Shown: piece by piece, positions 17,941-26,621 of the stretch
How the letters are laid out: every line of letters starts with the position of its first letter
Numbering within the stretch: position 1 is the first letter of the stretch
From: Nocardiopsis coralli
Lineage (GTDB): Bacteria > Actinomycetota > Actinomycetes > Streptosporangiales > Streptosporangiaceae
Length of the DNA: 64,000 nt
Assembly (NCBI RefSeq): GCF_014892575.1
Contig: NZ_JADBGI010000003.1
Location: forward strand, 296,265-360,264
Direction of reading: 5' to 3'
Program-made: the position numbers and the translations under genes
The notes under the pieces: generated by a model
What the model saw: only the letters and a program-made list of their open reading frames with translations
Told to the model about the DNA's origin: nothing
The model's database searches: none

Positions 17941-18744
17941 TCAGGCCCCGATCGGGTGGCGGGCGAGGAAGTCCAGCACGGCCTCGGTCGCCTTCGGGGC
18001 CCCCTCGTGCACGTACCCGTGGCGCAGCCCCGGGAGCACGAGCAGCTCGGCGCCGGGGATCCGCACGGCCAGGAGCTCCGCGTTGCCGACCGGCGTGAGC
18101 GCGTCGTCCTCGCCGTGCACGACGAGGGTGGGCGACACGATCTCCGGGAGCAGGTCCCAGCCGTCGTAGGACGTGCTGGCGGCGAAGTGCAGGCGCAGGG
18201 CGCGCATGGGGCCACGCGGCAGGATGCGGTCCACCGTGTCGGGGTGGTCGGCCGCCCAACCGGGTGTGTAGAAGAGCTCCGCGATGAGGCCGCGGCCCTC
18301 CTCGGTGGCGGCCTTGCGCAGGGCGACCGTCGACGAGTGCGCACGCGGGACCTCGTTCTGCCCGCCCGGGGCGGTCGCACCCAGGACGAGCGCGCCGACA
18401 CGCTCCGGTGCGGCGTGCGCGAGCGCCTGCGCGACCTTCCCGCCCATCGAGAACCCGTGCACGTGCGCGCGTTCGATGCCGAGGTCGTCCAGGACCGCGA
18501 GGGCGTCGCGGGCGAACAGGTCGAGGGAGTAGGGCTCGTCGAGCGGGGCGTCGCTGCCGCCGGTCCCCCGGAAGTCCATGCGCACGACGCGGTGTGAGCG
18601 GGCGAGCTCCTCGCGTACGCCGTCCCACATCTCGAGGTCGAGGGCCTGCCCGTTGAGCAGCAGCAGGGGTTCGCCCTCACCGAGGACGTCGTAGTGGATC
18701 CGGGTGCCGTCGGCGGCGGTCGCTTGGTTCACGGGTCCGGACAA
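17941..18744 (-). CDS. Alpha/beta hydrolase
   Basis: 267 residues with the alpha/beta hydrolase fold: N-terminal IHYDVLGEGEPLLLLNG, oxyanion-type RMDFRGTGGSD, nucleophile elbow GFSMGG (Ser near 98), acid region VVHGEDDALTPV and catalytic His in RHGYVHEG. These suit a small-molecule esterase or lactonase of the 3-oxoadipate enol-lactonase group; the substrate is unknown. The start is uncertain: TTG at 18744 or GTG four codons later at 18732, neither with a strong ribosome site. Confidence 0.88.
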   Translation of the reverse strand: MSGPVNQATAADGTRIHYDVLGEGEPLLLLNGQALDLEMWDGVREELARSHRVVRMDFRGTGGSDAPLDEPYSLDLFARDALAVLDDLGIERAHVHGFSMGGKVAQALAHAAPERVGALVLGATAPGGQNEVPRAHSSTVALRKAATEEGRGLIAELFYTPGWAADHPDTVDRILPRGPMRALRLHFAASTSYDGWDLLPEIVSPTLVVHGEDDALTPVGNAELLAVRIPGAELLVLPGLRHGYVHEGAPKATEAVLDFLARHPIGA

Positions 18745-18805
18745 TACCGGAGCAACCTCGCACGCGCCGTGGTGTGCTGCACACTGCGGGGACGCGGGGT
18801 CCGGG

Positions 18806-19309
18806 TCAGTCCCACGCGCCGGGGTGGTCCTGGTTCATGGACTCCGCCTTCAACCCGGCCGCCGCGAGGAGCACCACGCCGGCCATCGCGCACCAGGGCC
18901 CCGGCCCGGCCTCCATGTGGGTCTCCACGTCGGTCTGGGCCGCCGCCCAACCGAACATCCACAGCAGGGGGAACGCCGCGGCCGTGCCCAGAACCGCGCG
19001 GAAGGCCCAGATGCGCTGGGCCACGAGGGCGGTGACCACCGCCCCGCACAGAGCGAGCACCGCCAGGCCCGCGGGGAGGGTGCCGACGACCTTGTCGGTG
19101 AAGAGCGTCTCCCACCCGGAGAGGTCACGGCTGTCGGTCCACACGAGGTACAGGGACATGAACAGCACGGCGCCGCCCGCGGCCAGGCCGGCCGTGACCG
19201 CCCGTGCCGCGCGTCCGGCCTCGTGGTCGAGGGCGATGCGCGCTTCGATCCGGTTGATGCGCTTGCGGATGCGGTCGAGGTCGTGGATCGGTTCGGGGGT
19301 GCCGGGCAC
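18806..19309 (-). CDS. Four-helix membrane protein with N-terminal coiled coil (paralogue A)
   Basis: 167 residues. An N-terminal amphipathic helix rich in Arg/Glu (HDLDRIRKRINRIEARIALDHEAG) is followed by four hydrophobic segments (about 38-56, 76-96, 103-122, 136-152). The layout matches the next gene upstream at 19394-19936, so the two look like diverged duplicates in one operon. No family recognised; a structural or sensory membrane role is only a guess. Confidence 0.65.
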   Translation of the reverse strand: MPGTPEPIHDLDRIRKRINRIEARIALDHEAGRAARAVTAGLAAGGAVLFMSLYLVWTDSRDLSGWETLFTDKVVGTLPAGLAVLALCGAVVTALVAQRIWAFRAVLGTAAAFPLLWMFGWAAAQTDVETHMEAGPGPWCAMAGVVLLAAAGLKAESMNQDHPGAWD

Positions 19310-19393
19310 GGCTGGGCTCCAAGGGTCGGGGCAGGGGGAGGAGGCGGGGACGGGTTGTTCAGGCCGGGTGGGCGGGGACGTCGGCCCCGGCGC

Positions 19394-19936
19394 TCACGGG
19401 CTCTTCTTACGAGCGGGGTGGGGCTCCGAGTCCGCCTTCGGGAACTTCGCCACCCGTGCGGCGGAGACCGGGGCCGCGATGGCCGAAGCGAAGGCCACGA
19501 GCACACCCGCGGAGACGTGGTCCTCGAAGGGCACGAAGAATGACTGCAGGAGGAGCGCCCCCGACGCGAGGGCGATCAGCACAGCGAACCCCGTCAGCGT
19601 TGCAGAGGCCCCGGGCCGCGACAGGAACGGCAGGGCCACGCAGCCGGCGACGAGCATCGCGCAGGTTGCTGCAGCCGTGATGGCCGCGAACGACTCCTCC
19701 TCATCTGTTTCCGAGAGGATCGACAGCAGATACACGCCGGTCTCCTCCGTCCAAGGCAGGAACAGCGAGATCAACAGGCCACCGAGAGCGAGCAACAGGC
19801 CGGACAGGGCCCGGCGGCGCTCCTGGAACCTGATGTCGAGGACGTGGGCCTCCATGGCCTCGGCGTGAGCCTCGACCCGCGCGAGGCGGGTCCGCAGGTC
19901 CTCGGTCTCGGTCGTGGGCTCGGGGTCGGTGCTCAT
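19394..19936 (-). CDS. Four-helix membrane protein with N-terminal coiled coil (paralogue B)
   Basis: 180 residues: acidic N-terminus, coiled-coil helix (TEDLRTRLARVEAHAEAMEA), four hydrophobic segments beginning LSGLLLALGGLLISLFLPW, and a basic tail ending ARKKSP. It shares its plan with the downstream gene, 84 bp away. The ATG at 19936 is chosen over upstream frames because the coiled coil follows directly and a GGAG site precedes it. Divergent from the exonuclease at 20124; the 187-bp gap carries both promoters. Confidence 0.65.
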   Translation of the reverse strand: MSTDPEPTTETEDLRTRLARVEAHAEAMEAHVLDIRFQERRRALSGLLLALGGLLISLFLPWTEETGVYLLSILSETDEEESFAAITAAATCAMLVAGCVALPFLSRPGASATLTGFAVLIALASGALLLQSFFVPFEDHVSAGVLVAFASAIAAPVSAARVAKFPKADSEPHPARKKSP

Positions 19937-20123
19937 GGACGCTCCGGGGTCGGGGGAAGGGCGCGGGTTCCGCCGGGGGAGACGCGTCCGGGGCGCCGAA
20001 GGTTCGCCGGGAACCGAAAGTGCCGCGGCTGTCGGGGCTGCGCGGTACCGTGCCAACGAGAGTCCGACCCCCGGACGATCCGTCCGGGGCCCCAGGTCGG
20101 AGCGGCCGAGCAGAAAGAACCGC

Positions 20124-20831
20124 ATGAGCGCCTCCTGGTACACCCGTCCCCTCGCCGCCTTCGATGTCGAGACCACCGGCCTGGACGTCACGTCCGACCG
20201 CATCGTCACCGCCGCACTGTGGCGCATCGACCCCACGAGCGGCACCAAGGAGCCACTGACCTGGATCATCGACCCGGGCGTCCCGGTCCCGCCCGAGGCG
20301 GCGGCGATCCACGGCTACACCGACGAGCGGGTACGCGCCGAGGGCACCCCCGCGGCCGAGGCGGTGCCCGCGATCGGCGCTGCGCTGGAGAAGGTCGCGG
20401 CGGACGGGCTTCCGCTGGTCGTCTACAACGCCCCCTACGACCTCGGCATCCTGCACCACGAGCTCGTACGGAACACGGTCCGCCCCGAGCCGCTGTCCAC
20501 GCTGCACGTGGTCGACCCGCTGGTGCTGGACAAACAGATGGACCCCTACCGCAAGGGCGGGCGCAAGCTCACGGACGTGTGCGCGCACCACGGGGTCCCG
20601 CTGGCCGCCGACGAGGCGCACGGGGCGGCCGCCGACGCGCTCGCGGCCGGACGCCTGGCCTGGCGTCTGGGGTCGAGCCACCCCGAGCTCGGGGCCCTCT
20701 CCCCCGCCGAACTGCACGACTCTCAGGTGCGGTGGAAGGCCGACCAGGCGGCCTCGTTCCAGGCCTACCTGCGCCGGTCCCGCGACCCCGAGGCGGTCAT
20801 CGACGGCACCTGGCCCTACGTGGGCGCCTGA
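20124..20831 (+). CDS. DEDDh 3'-5' exonuclease (DNA polymerase III epsilon-like)
   Basis: 235-residue exonuclease domain. ExoI motif is FDVETTGLD (Asp and Glu metal ligands), ExoII is VVYNAPYDLGIL, and ExoIII is the H-x4-D type DEAHGAAADALAA. Stand-alone actinobacterial members of this family degrade single-stranded DNA or RNA or act in proofreading-like repair. The ATG at 20124 is the first with the domain placed normally; longer frames upstream overlap the divergent gene. It is followed by a hairpin terminator shared with the convergent tRNA genes. Confidence 0.92.
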   Translation: MSASWYTRPLAAFDVETTGLDVTSDRIVTAALWRIDPTSGTKEPLTWIIDPGVPVPPEAAAIHGYTDERVRAEGTPAAEAVPAIGAALEKVAADGLPLVVYNAPYDLGILHHELVRNTVRPEPLSTLHVVDPLVLDKQMDPYRKGGRKLTDVCAHHGVPLAADEAHGAAADALAAGRLAWRLGSSHPELGALSPAELHDSQVRWKADQAASFQAYLRRSRDPEAVIDGTWPYVGA

Positions 20832-20884
20832 CCCGGGCCGGCCGGCGGCCGTGGCCGCCCACGACCGTCCAGGGACACAAAAAG

Positions 20885-20914
20885 GCCCCGGCGCCTGTTC
20901 CCAGGTGTCGGGGC
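20885..20914. terminator. Bidirectional terminator between exonuclease and tRNA cluster
   Basis: 12-bp stem GCCCCGGCGCCT (20885-20896) with AGGTGTCGGGGC (20903-20914), one G-T wobble. On the minus strand it is followed by a T-run (read as AAAAA just before 20884 on the plus strand), so it chiefly ends the tRNA transcript. Confidence 0.75.
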
Positions 20915-20922
20915 TTCTTCTG

Positions 20923-20996
20923 TGGCTGGGGGCGGGGTCGAACCGCCGACCTTCCGCTTTTCAGGCGGACGCTCGTACCAACTGAGCTACCCAGCC
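20923..20996 (-). tRNA. tRNA-Phe (GAA)
   Basis: Acceptor GGCTGGG/CCCAGCC, D-arm GTAGCTCAGTTGGTA, anticodon loop CTGAAAA (anticodon GAA), T-arm GGTTCGACCCC, discriminator A. CCA is not encoded. Third gene of a Glu-Asp-Phe cluster. Confidence 0.95.
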
Positions 20997-21021
20997 GGGC
21001 AACCGGTATCCGGTGCCTGCG

Positions 21022-21096
21022 CGGTCCTGACGGGATTTGAACCCGCGGCCTCCACCTTGACAGGGTGGCGAGCACTCCTAACTGCTCCACAGGACC
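21022..21096 (-). tRNA. tRNA-Asp (GTC), copy 2
   Basis: Same sequence as the copy at 17323-17397: acceptor GGTCCTG/CAGGACC and anticodon GTC in loop CTGTCAA. It lies between tRNA-Glu and tRNA-Phe. Confidence 0.95.
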
Positions 21097-21185
21097 TTGT
21101 TCACTTGTTGGCCCGGACCTTCGGCCCGGTGCCTTGCTGCGGTTCCCATTCTGCCAGATCCCCGGCAGTGGTCTGACCGCTTCGT

Positions 21186-21257
21186 ACCCCCGACGGGATT
21201 CGAACCCGCGCTACCGCCTTGAAAGGGCGGCGTCCTAGGCCGCTAGACGACAGGGGC
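21186..21257 (-). tRNA. tRNA-Glu (TTC)
   Basis: Acceptor GCCCCTG pairs with CGGGGGT (with a G-U first pair, as in other actinobacterial tRNA-Glu); anticodon stem CCGCC/GGCGG with loop CTTTCAA (anticodon TTC); T-arm GGTTCGAATCC; discriminator A. First gene of the cluster. Confidence 0.95.
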
Positions 21258-21363
21258 CCGCTCAGACAGACCAAGCATAGGGGAGATACGCACCGATCGC
21301 CAAAGCGATTCCGGAAGACGCCGCGCACCGGCCTGACCTGCACCCTCGCGGGGCACCCCGGGG

Positions 21364-22899
21364 TCAGCCCGGAGAGCCCTCCTCCGTGGGGTCGTCGGTG
21401 GCGTCGTCGTCGGGCTCGCCGACGGGGGCGTCGGGGTCCGCCTCGATGTGCCGCTCGACCTGCGCGGACGTCAGTCCGATACCGCCCAGGTCGATGTCGT
21501 CGCGGGCCTGGAGGCGGCCGGTCTCGCGATCGAAGTAGAGCACGGACGCCTGGTACGGGATCGGGCGGTCGGAGTCGTGATCCAGCCCACTCAGACCGGC
21601 GCCCCCGGTCGAACCCTGCACGAGGAACCGGGTTCCGAGTTCGGTGAGTTCGGTGTCGCGCAGGTGTTCGTCGCCGTTGAGCACGAGCGGGACCACACCG
21701 TCGAAGGCCTCGGCCTGGGTGCGGGTGTGCATGACCGCCACGTCGACCTCCTCGGCCCCGTCGGCGACCCGCTCCGCCTCGGCCTCGCCCTGGGCCGCGA
21801 GCTCCTCCTCGTCCGGGTCCACGCGGGTCTCGTCCGGCGTGAAACGGGGGTCGCCCGAACCGTAGAAGGTCAGCCCCTCGACCTCGGTGGTCTCACCGTC
21901 GAGCACGACCGCGTTGGACTGGGACTCCACCGCGCGCTGGGTCCCCATCGAGTCGTGCTGCCCCTTCACCCACACGTAGGGCACGTCGAGGCCGGCGATC
22001 TCGTCGGCGAAGGTGTCCTCGGCGGCGCTGCCCCGGTCGGTGAGGTCGCCGGAGTCCACGACCGCGTCCACCCCGTACTGGTCCTGGAGGCTGGAGATGA
22101 TGCTCCACGAGGCGGGGTTGAGTTGGATGTCGGACACGTGCAGCACCCGCACGACCGACTCGTCGTCCTCGTACACCGGCAGTTCGGAGGTCGCCTCGTA
22201 GATCATCGAGACGTTGCCGACCAGCCCGGCGAGCTGCTCCTGGTACTCGCTGAACCGGCCCACGACCTCCTCGGCGCTGCCCACGACCTGCGGGGCGCCC
22301 GCGATGAGCCCGGTGTAGCGCGGTTCGGCGATGGCGCTGGGGTTGAAGGAGGCGGCGGCGACCGCGCCGGAGACGACGAGGGCGCCCAGGGAGACGGCGC
22401 CCCCGGCCAGGGCGCGGCGCAGGTTCCGGAACAGCAGCAGGGCCATGAGGAAGGCCCCGAGGGTCGCTGTCACCAGCGACCGGACCACCAGGGCGATGAC
22501 GCCGTCGCGCAGGTCGTCGCCGATGCCGGCGGCCATGCGGTCGATCGCCTCGGGGTCGGTGAACATCTCCTGAGCGGCGGAGAGCCGGATGTCGGTGATG
22601 GCCGCCTCCACACGCAGGGGCGCCGCGTGGGTCTCGAAGGCGAGCTGGCCGAGCGGGGCGACGTCGACGACGGTCTCGCCGTTGAGCTGGGGACTCAGGG
22701 AGAAGGTGACGTCCGCGGGGCCGATGGGGGTGACGACCTGCCCGGCCAGGGCCAGGCCCAGCCAACCGCCGAGCAGCCCGGCGACCACGACACAGGCCCA
22801 CCTCCACGCGCGCCCCTCACGGACGCGGGCGAAGGCGGCACGCGCGCGGTCGAGGGTCTCGCGGTGATCGTGGCGTCGGATCGCTTCCCATGAGAACAC
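21364..22899 (-). CDS. Membrane-anchored metallophosphoesterase with altered metal motifs
   Basis: 511 residues: N-terminal transmembrane helix (about 33-52), two further helices (135-157 and 166-185), then a calcineurin-like phosphoesterase domain on the outside. The motifs deviate from the family: DxH is DIQ (D257-Q259), GDxxD/R is SGDLTDRG (D285), GNHD is GQHD (313-316), and the late histidines are VMHTRTQ and LNGDEH. The C-terminus is very acidic. The protein may act on phosphoesters of cell-wall or lipid material, or have reduced activity. Start taken as GTG 22899, with a G-rich stretch just upstream. Confidence 0.8.
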   Translation of the reverse strand: MFSWEAIRRHDHRETLDRARAAFARVREGRAWRWACVVVAGLLGGWLGLALAGQVVTPIGPADVTFSLSPQLNGETVVDVAPLGQLAFETHAAPLRVEAAITDIRLSAAQEMFTDPEAIDRMAAGIGDDLRDGVIALVVRSLVTATLGAFLMALLLFRNLRRALAGGAVSLGALVVSGAVAAASFNPSAIAEPRYTGLIAGAPQVVGSAEEVVGRFSEYQEQLAGLVGNVSMIYEATSELPVYEDDESVVRVLHVSDIQLNPASWSIISSLQDQYGVDAVVDSGDLTDRGSAAEDTFADEIAGLDVPYVWVKGQHDSMGTQRAVESQSNAVVLDGETTEVEGLTFYGSGDPRFTPDETRVDPDEEELAAQGEAEAERVADGAEEVDVAVMHTRTQAEAFDGVVPLVLNGDEHLRDTELTELGTRFLVQGSTGGAGLSGLDHDSDRPIPYQASVLYFDRETGRLQARDDIDLGGIGLTSAQVERHIEADPDAPVGEPDDDATDDPTEEGSPG

Positions 22900-23044
22900 T
22901 CCCCCATCATGCCGCCGCCCGGACGTGTGCCCAATGCTTTACGCCCGCTCCCGAGTGTTATGTCTCTCTTCCCACACCGTGCGCGGCCCACGGGGCGGAG
23001 AAGGTCCGCCGTTCCCCTCCCGCGGAGCCCCGGAAGACGACACA

Positions 23045-23395
23045 ATGGCGGGCGTGGTGGAACTGACACGCCGTGAATTCGAGGAACTGGTCGCCGACGC
23101 CCTGGACACGATCCCCGAACACCTGGCCCAGCTGATGGACAACGTGGTGATCACCGTCGAGGAGGAGTCCCCCGACGGTCTTCTGGGTGTGTACGAGGGG
23201 GTGCCGCTCACCGAACGCGGGGACACGTACTTCGGCGTCCTGCCGGACGTGATCCACATCTACAAGCGCAACATCTGCGCGATCTGCGAGACGCAGGAGC
23301 AGGTGGTCGAGGAGGTCGGCATCACCGTCGTGCACGAGATCGCGCACCACTTCGGGATCGACGACGACCGCCTCATCGAGCTCGGCTGGGGCTGA
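23045..23395 (+). CDS. Small zincin-like metallopeptidase
   Basis: 116 residues of the metallopeptidase family found across actinobacteria (formerly DUF1025). The zinc motif is HEIAHHFGID (HExxH plus a downstream Asp), preceded by the family's LLGVYEGVPLTERG and PDVIHIYKRNI segments. No signal peptide, so cytoplasmic. Substrate unknown. ATG 23045 has CGGAAG about 8 bases upstream; a GTG at 23057 is an alternative. It is divergent from the metallophosphoesterase. Confidence 0.9.
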   Translation: MAGVVELTRREFEELVADALDTIPEHLAQLMDNVVITVEEESPDGLLGVYEGVPLTERGDTYFGVLPDVIHIYKRNICAICETQEQVVEEVGITVVHEIAHHFGIDDDRLIELGWG

Positions 23396-23584
23396 GCCCG
23401 CGGACGAACCGCGTCACACCGGACAACCGCCGCCTCGCGGACGTTTGCTGCCTACTACCCACAGCAACGAATCAGCCACGAAATCTCCCGAACCGCTTGC
23501 GGGCCCTACCGCACTCCGGAACCGTTGGTCATTGGGACACGACACAGCGTGATTACAACCCAGTAACAGACAAGGGAGTGCCGG

Positions 23585-24910
23585 GTGAGCAATCCGCGCC
23601 TCGACAACGAAGCAGACGACGAGGGCCACGAACCCTCCGACACCCGGGACCACGCACAGGGCACCACCTGGAAGAGCGGCTACCGCGACGCGATGCGGAT
23701 CCGGGAGTTCCGGTTCCTCTGGTTCGCCCACGCCCTGTCCATCGTCGGGACCAACCTCCTCAACATCGCCGTGAGCGTGCTCGTCTACCGGGCGACCGAC
23801 TCGGCCTTCGCCGCCGGCATCACGCTCGCGGTCACGTTCCTTCCCCCCATCATCGCCGGCCCCCTGCTCTCCGGGCTCGCTGACGTCTTCCCCCGCAAGC
23901 AGGCGCTCATCGTCTGCGACCTGGCACGCGCGGTCTTCATCCTGGCCGTGGGGATCCCCGGCATCCCCGTGTGGGCGATCTGGACCCTGCTGTTCCTCTC
24001 GGTCGTGCCCGCCGTGCCCTTCACCGCCGCACGGGCCGCGCTCCTCGCCGAGATCGTCCAGGGCGAGCGCTACGTCGCCGGGACCGCGATCATCCACCTG
24101 ACCACGCAGCTGGCCATGCTCATCGGGCTCATCGCCGGAGGTGTGGTGGTCTCGGTGATCGGCCCCAACACCGCGGTCATGGTCAACGCCGCGATCTTCG
24201 TGCTGTCGGCCCTGCTGGTGACGGCGGGGGTGCGCGCCCGGCCGGCCCCGAACGCGGACGCCGACGGCAACCGCTCCCGGCCCGGGCTCGGTGCCCTGAT
24301 CACCCGCGGCACCCGCCTGGTGCTCACCGACCCGCGCCTGCGCACGCTGGCCCTCATGGCCTGGGTGGCGGGGCTGTACATGATCCCCTACGGGATCGCC
24401 AACCCCATGGCCGACGAACTGGGGGCGGGCGCCGGAGCGGCGGGCATCATCATGGCCGGGCCCTCGATCGGCGCGCTCATCGGCGGGTTCCTGCTCACCC
24501 GCTTCGTCCCGCCGCCCACACGCATGCGCTGGCTGGGACCGCTGACGGTGCTCGCGTCGGTGCCGCTGCTGCTGTGGGTCCTGCCCCTGCCACTGTGGCT
24601 CATGGTCGGGTTGCTCGCGATCAGCGGCGCGGCCGCCTCGTACCAGATCGTCGCCAACGCCACCTTCGTGCTGTGCACACCGGAGGACGGGCGCGGTCTG
24701 GCGTTCGGGCTGGTCGCGGCCGGCCTGCAGGCCTCACAGGGCATCGGGATCCTGCTCGGATCGCTCCTGGTGGAACTGTTCGGCACCGCGGCGGTCATCA
24801 CCGGGGCAGGGGCCGTCGGGGTGGTGCTGGGGGTCGCGCTCGCAGCGACGTGGTCGCGCATGGCCGAACCCACGATCGAGAAGATGAACGAGGCGGAACA
24901 GCCCGCCTGA
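23585..24910 (+). CDS. MFS exporter (EntS/MFS_3 type)
   Basis: 441 residues with 12 helices. The N-terminal YRDAMRIREFRFLWFAHALSIVGTNLLNIAVSVLVYR and the loop GPLLSGLADVFPRKQALIVCDLARA are typical of the MFS_3/EntS group of siderophore or drug exporters. A 34-residue acidic soluble N-terminus precedes helix 1. The start is GTG 23585 with a GGGAG site. Substrate unknown; no adjacent siderophore genes. The 189-bp upstream gap is less GC-rich and should contain the promoter. Confidence 0.88.
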   Translation: MSNPRLDNEADDEGHEPSDTRDHAQGTTWKSGYRDAMRIREFRFLWFAHALSIVGTNLLNIAVSVLVYRATDSAFAAGITLAVTFLPPIIAGPLLSGLADVFPRKQALIVCDLARAVFILAVGIPGIPVWAIWTLLFLSVVPAVPFTAARAALLAEIVQGERYVAGTAIIHLTTQLAMLIGLIAGGVVVSVIGPNTAVMVNAAIFVLSALLVTAGVRARPAPNADADGNRSRPGLGALITRGTRLVLTDPRLRTLALMAWVAGLYMIPYGIANPMADELGAGAGAAGIIMAGPSIGALIGGFLLTRFVPPPTRMRWLGPLTVLASVPLLLWVLPLPLWLMVGLLAISGAAASYQIVANATFVLCTPEDGRGLAFGLVAAGLQASQGIGILLGSLLVELFGTAAVITGAGAVGVVLGVALAATWSRMAEPTIEKMNEAEQPA

Positions 24911-24929
24911 GCACCGCTGAAAAGGCGGA

Positions 24930-24970
24930 AGGCCCGGGCCGCCGACAGGGATGTCAGGCGGGCCGGGCCT
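24930..24970. terminator. Terminator between convergent MFS and PspC units
   Basis: 14-bp inverted repeat with one mismatch (AGGCCCGGGCCGCC at 24930-24943, GGCGGGCCGGGCCT at 24957-24970). It overlaps the stop codon of the small gene at 24954. Confidence 0.6.
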
Positions 24971-25082
24971 CGGCCGCGGTGTCGGAGGAGGGCTCCCGTG
25001 CCTCCTCCGACTCGTGGTCCTCCCCGAGTGTGCGGAGCTCGCGCCGCTGCCACCCGGGGTGGGCTCGAAGGGTCCACTGCAT
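24954..25082 (-). CDS. Small acidic protein downstream of pspC
   Basis: 42-residue reading frame starting with ATG two bases after the PspC stop, so it would be translated from the same message. The sequence is hydrophilic, with Trp2 and Trp11 near the start and an acidic C-terminal half (GEDHESEEAREPSSD). Third codon positions are almost all G or C, as expected for a gene here. No family recognised; it could be a chance frame. Confidence 0.4.
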   Translation of the reverse strand: MQWTLRAHPGWQRRELRTLGEDHESEEAREPSSDTAAEARPA

Positions 25083-25084
25083 GG

Positions 25085-25330
25085 TCACTCGCTCGACTTT
25101 CCTTGGAAGTTGCGGATGATCTGCTCCAGCAGGGAACGCCGCTCACCCGCGGCCGGCATGATCAGCCAGGCCAGGATGTAGACGAAGATCCCGCTGAAAC
25201 CCAGGACCGTGAGCACGATGAAGACGATGCGCACGATCGTGGGTTCCCAGCCGAAGTACTCGGCGATGCCGCCGCACACACCGGCCAGGAGCCGCTTGTC
25301 ACTGCTGCGTTGGAAGCGCTTGTTGCTCAT
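25085..25330 (-). CDS. PspC domain membrane protein
   Basis: 81 residues: RLLAGVCGGIAEYFGWEPTIVRIVFIVLTV is the PspC signature, with two hydrophobic stretches and a basic C-terminus (LLEQIIRNFQGKSSE). Phage-shock C proteins sense or buffer envelope stress. The ATG at 25330 gives the usual family N-terminus (SNKRFQRSSDKRLL); an in-frame ATG at 25366 is possible but atypical. Followed at once by a small acidic frame. Confidence 0.9.
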   Translation of the reverse strand: MSNKRFQRSSDKRLLAGVCGGIAEYFGWEPTIVRIVFIVLTVLGFSGIFVYILAWLIMPAAGERRSLLEQIIRNFQGKSSE

Positions 25331-25491
25331 GACTACAGATTGCCCGCTCACGGAGACGATTCCCATCGGGGAGGCCCCTGGCCCTTCCCTGACATCTCCC
25401 CCGGGGGCTTCCGGGAGTGTGCGGGGCGGGCCCTGTGGCCTCCTACGACACCTCCGACGCAGGGGTGGCCGGGGACGTTCCCGAGAAATGG

Positions 25492-25517
25492 GACACAGGT
25501 CCGTGCGGGCCTGTGTC
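25492..25517 (-). terminator. Terminator hairpin of the TetR gene
   Basis: Perfect 8-bp inverted repeat GACACAGG (25492-25499) and CCTGTGTC (25510-25517), overlapping the TetR stop codon. Confidence 0.55.
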
Positions 25518-26124
25518 AGGGGCGCGGCGCGAATGTGTGGCCGAGGCGGTCGAACGCGTCGCGCATGTGCGTGCGGATCTCCTCGACGGTCTCCTCGGAC
25601 CGTGCGGCCCCGGCCTCGCCCAGGACGTGGCGGACCACCGCGGCTGCCACACCCGCGATGAGTTTCGGGCTCTGGTCGCCGCCGTCGGCCCCCGTGCGTC
25701 CGGCCACTGCCTCGGCGATCTGCACCTCGACGTCGTGCATGCGGGCGAGCATCCCCGACATGAGTTGGGGTTCGCGTTCGGTGAGCTCCCAGTTGATGCG
25801 CGCCTCCTCACGCCAGGAGGCCAGGTCCTCACCCTGGTCGAGGGAGTCGGTGAGCAGGTGGACCAGGTCGTCGGTGAAGTCACCGGAGGGACCGCCCGCC
25901 ACGAACACGGACACACACTCGTCGTCCGGGCCGAACGGCAGATCGCCCAGGAGCGCGTCCTCCTTGCTCCCGAAGTAGTTGAAGAAGGTCCGGGTGGAGA
26001 CCTCGCCCGCGGCCGCGATCTCGTCCACGGTCACGTTCTCCAGGCCGTGCTCCAGCACCAGGCGCACGGCGGCGTCCTTGAGCGCGCGGCGCGTGGCCAG
26101 CTTCTTGCGTTCCCGAAGCCCCAT
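25516..26124 (-). CDS. TetR family transcriptional regulator
   Basis: 202 residues. The N-terminal helix-turn-helix is clear (RRALKDAAVRLVLEHGLENVTVDEIAAAGEVSTRTFFNYFGSKEDALLG), followed by an all-helical ligand domain of the actinobacterial TetR_C type. It stands between PspC and a PPOX protein with no obvious divergent partner, so its target is not evident. The ligand is unknown. Confidence 0.92.
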   Translation of the reverse strand: MGLRERKKLATRRALKDAAVRLVLEHGLENVTVDEIAAAGEVSTRTFFNYFGSKEDALLGDLPFGPDDECVSVFVAGGPSGDFTDDLVHLLTDSLDQGEDLASWREEARINWELTEREPQLMSGMLARMHDVEVQIAEAVAGRTGADGGDQSPKLIAGVAAAVVRHVLGEAGAARSEETVEEIRTHMRDAFDRLGHTFAPRP

Positions 26125-26234
26125 CGGTCCTCTCCGTCACTGCGTGGGCGGCCCGCCTCCGGGTGTCGGGCCCGGGAGGGCGGTGCAGGACCGCCGTGGT
26201 CGGCGGCCGTGCACCCGTACATGATCCCGCCCGG

Positions 26235-26621
26235 TCAGCGTCCGACGAACCGGTCGGGCCGCACGTACACGATGACGCGTGTCTCGTCGGGGCTGTGCCA
26301 CGGGTAGTCGGTGCCGAGGTACTTCTGGGCCATGGCGTCGATGAAGGCCTTGTCGGTGTCCTCCTCGACGCGGTCGACCTCGCCCCTGACCTCGACGTAC
26401 ATGTAGGGGTCGTCGGGGTCGGTGGCCGAGACGGAGATCCGGTTGTCGCGTTCGAGGTTCTTGAGCTTCTGGCGCGTGCTGGTCTGGCTGAACTTGAGGA
26501 ATTCGCCGTCCCAGTCGATCCACACGGGGCTGTTGTGGGGCGCGCCGTCGGGGCCGAGGGTGGCGATGTGTCCGAAGGCGGGCTTGCGGAGGACGTTCTG
26601 CTGCTTCTCGGAGAAGGCCAT
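26235..26621 (-). CDS. PPOX-class F420/FMN-dependent protein
   Basis: 128-residue split-beta-barrel flavin/F420-binding protein. The family pattern is present: FGHIATLGPDGAPHNSPVWIDWDGEFLKFSQTSTRQKLKNLERDNRISVS, then YVEVRGEVDRVEED. Such proteins usually reduce small substrates with F420H2 in actinobacteria; the cofactor here is inferred. Start at ATG 26621 or the adjacent ATG 26624, both just after AGGAG. Confidence 0.9.
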   Translation of the reverse strand: MAFSEKQQNVLRKPAFGHIATLGPDGAPHNSPVWIDWDGEFLKFSQTSTRQKLKNLERDNRISVSATDPDDPYMYVEVRGEVDRVEEDTDKAFIDAMAQKYLGTDYPWHSPDETRVIVYVRPDRFVGR

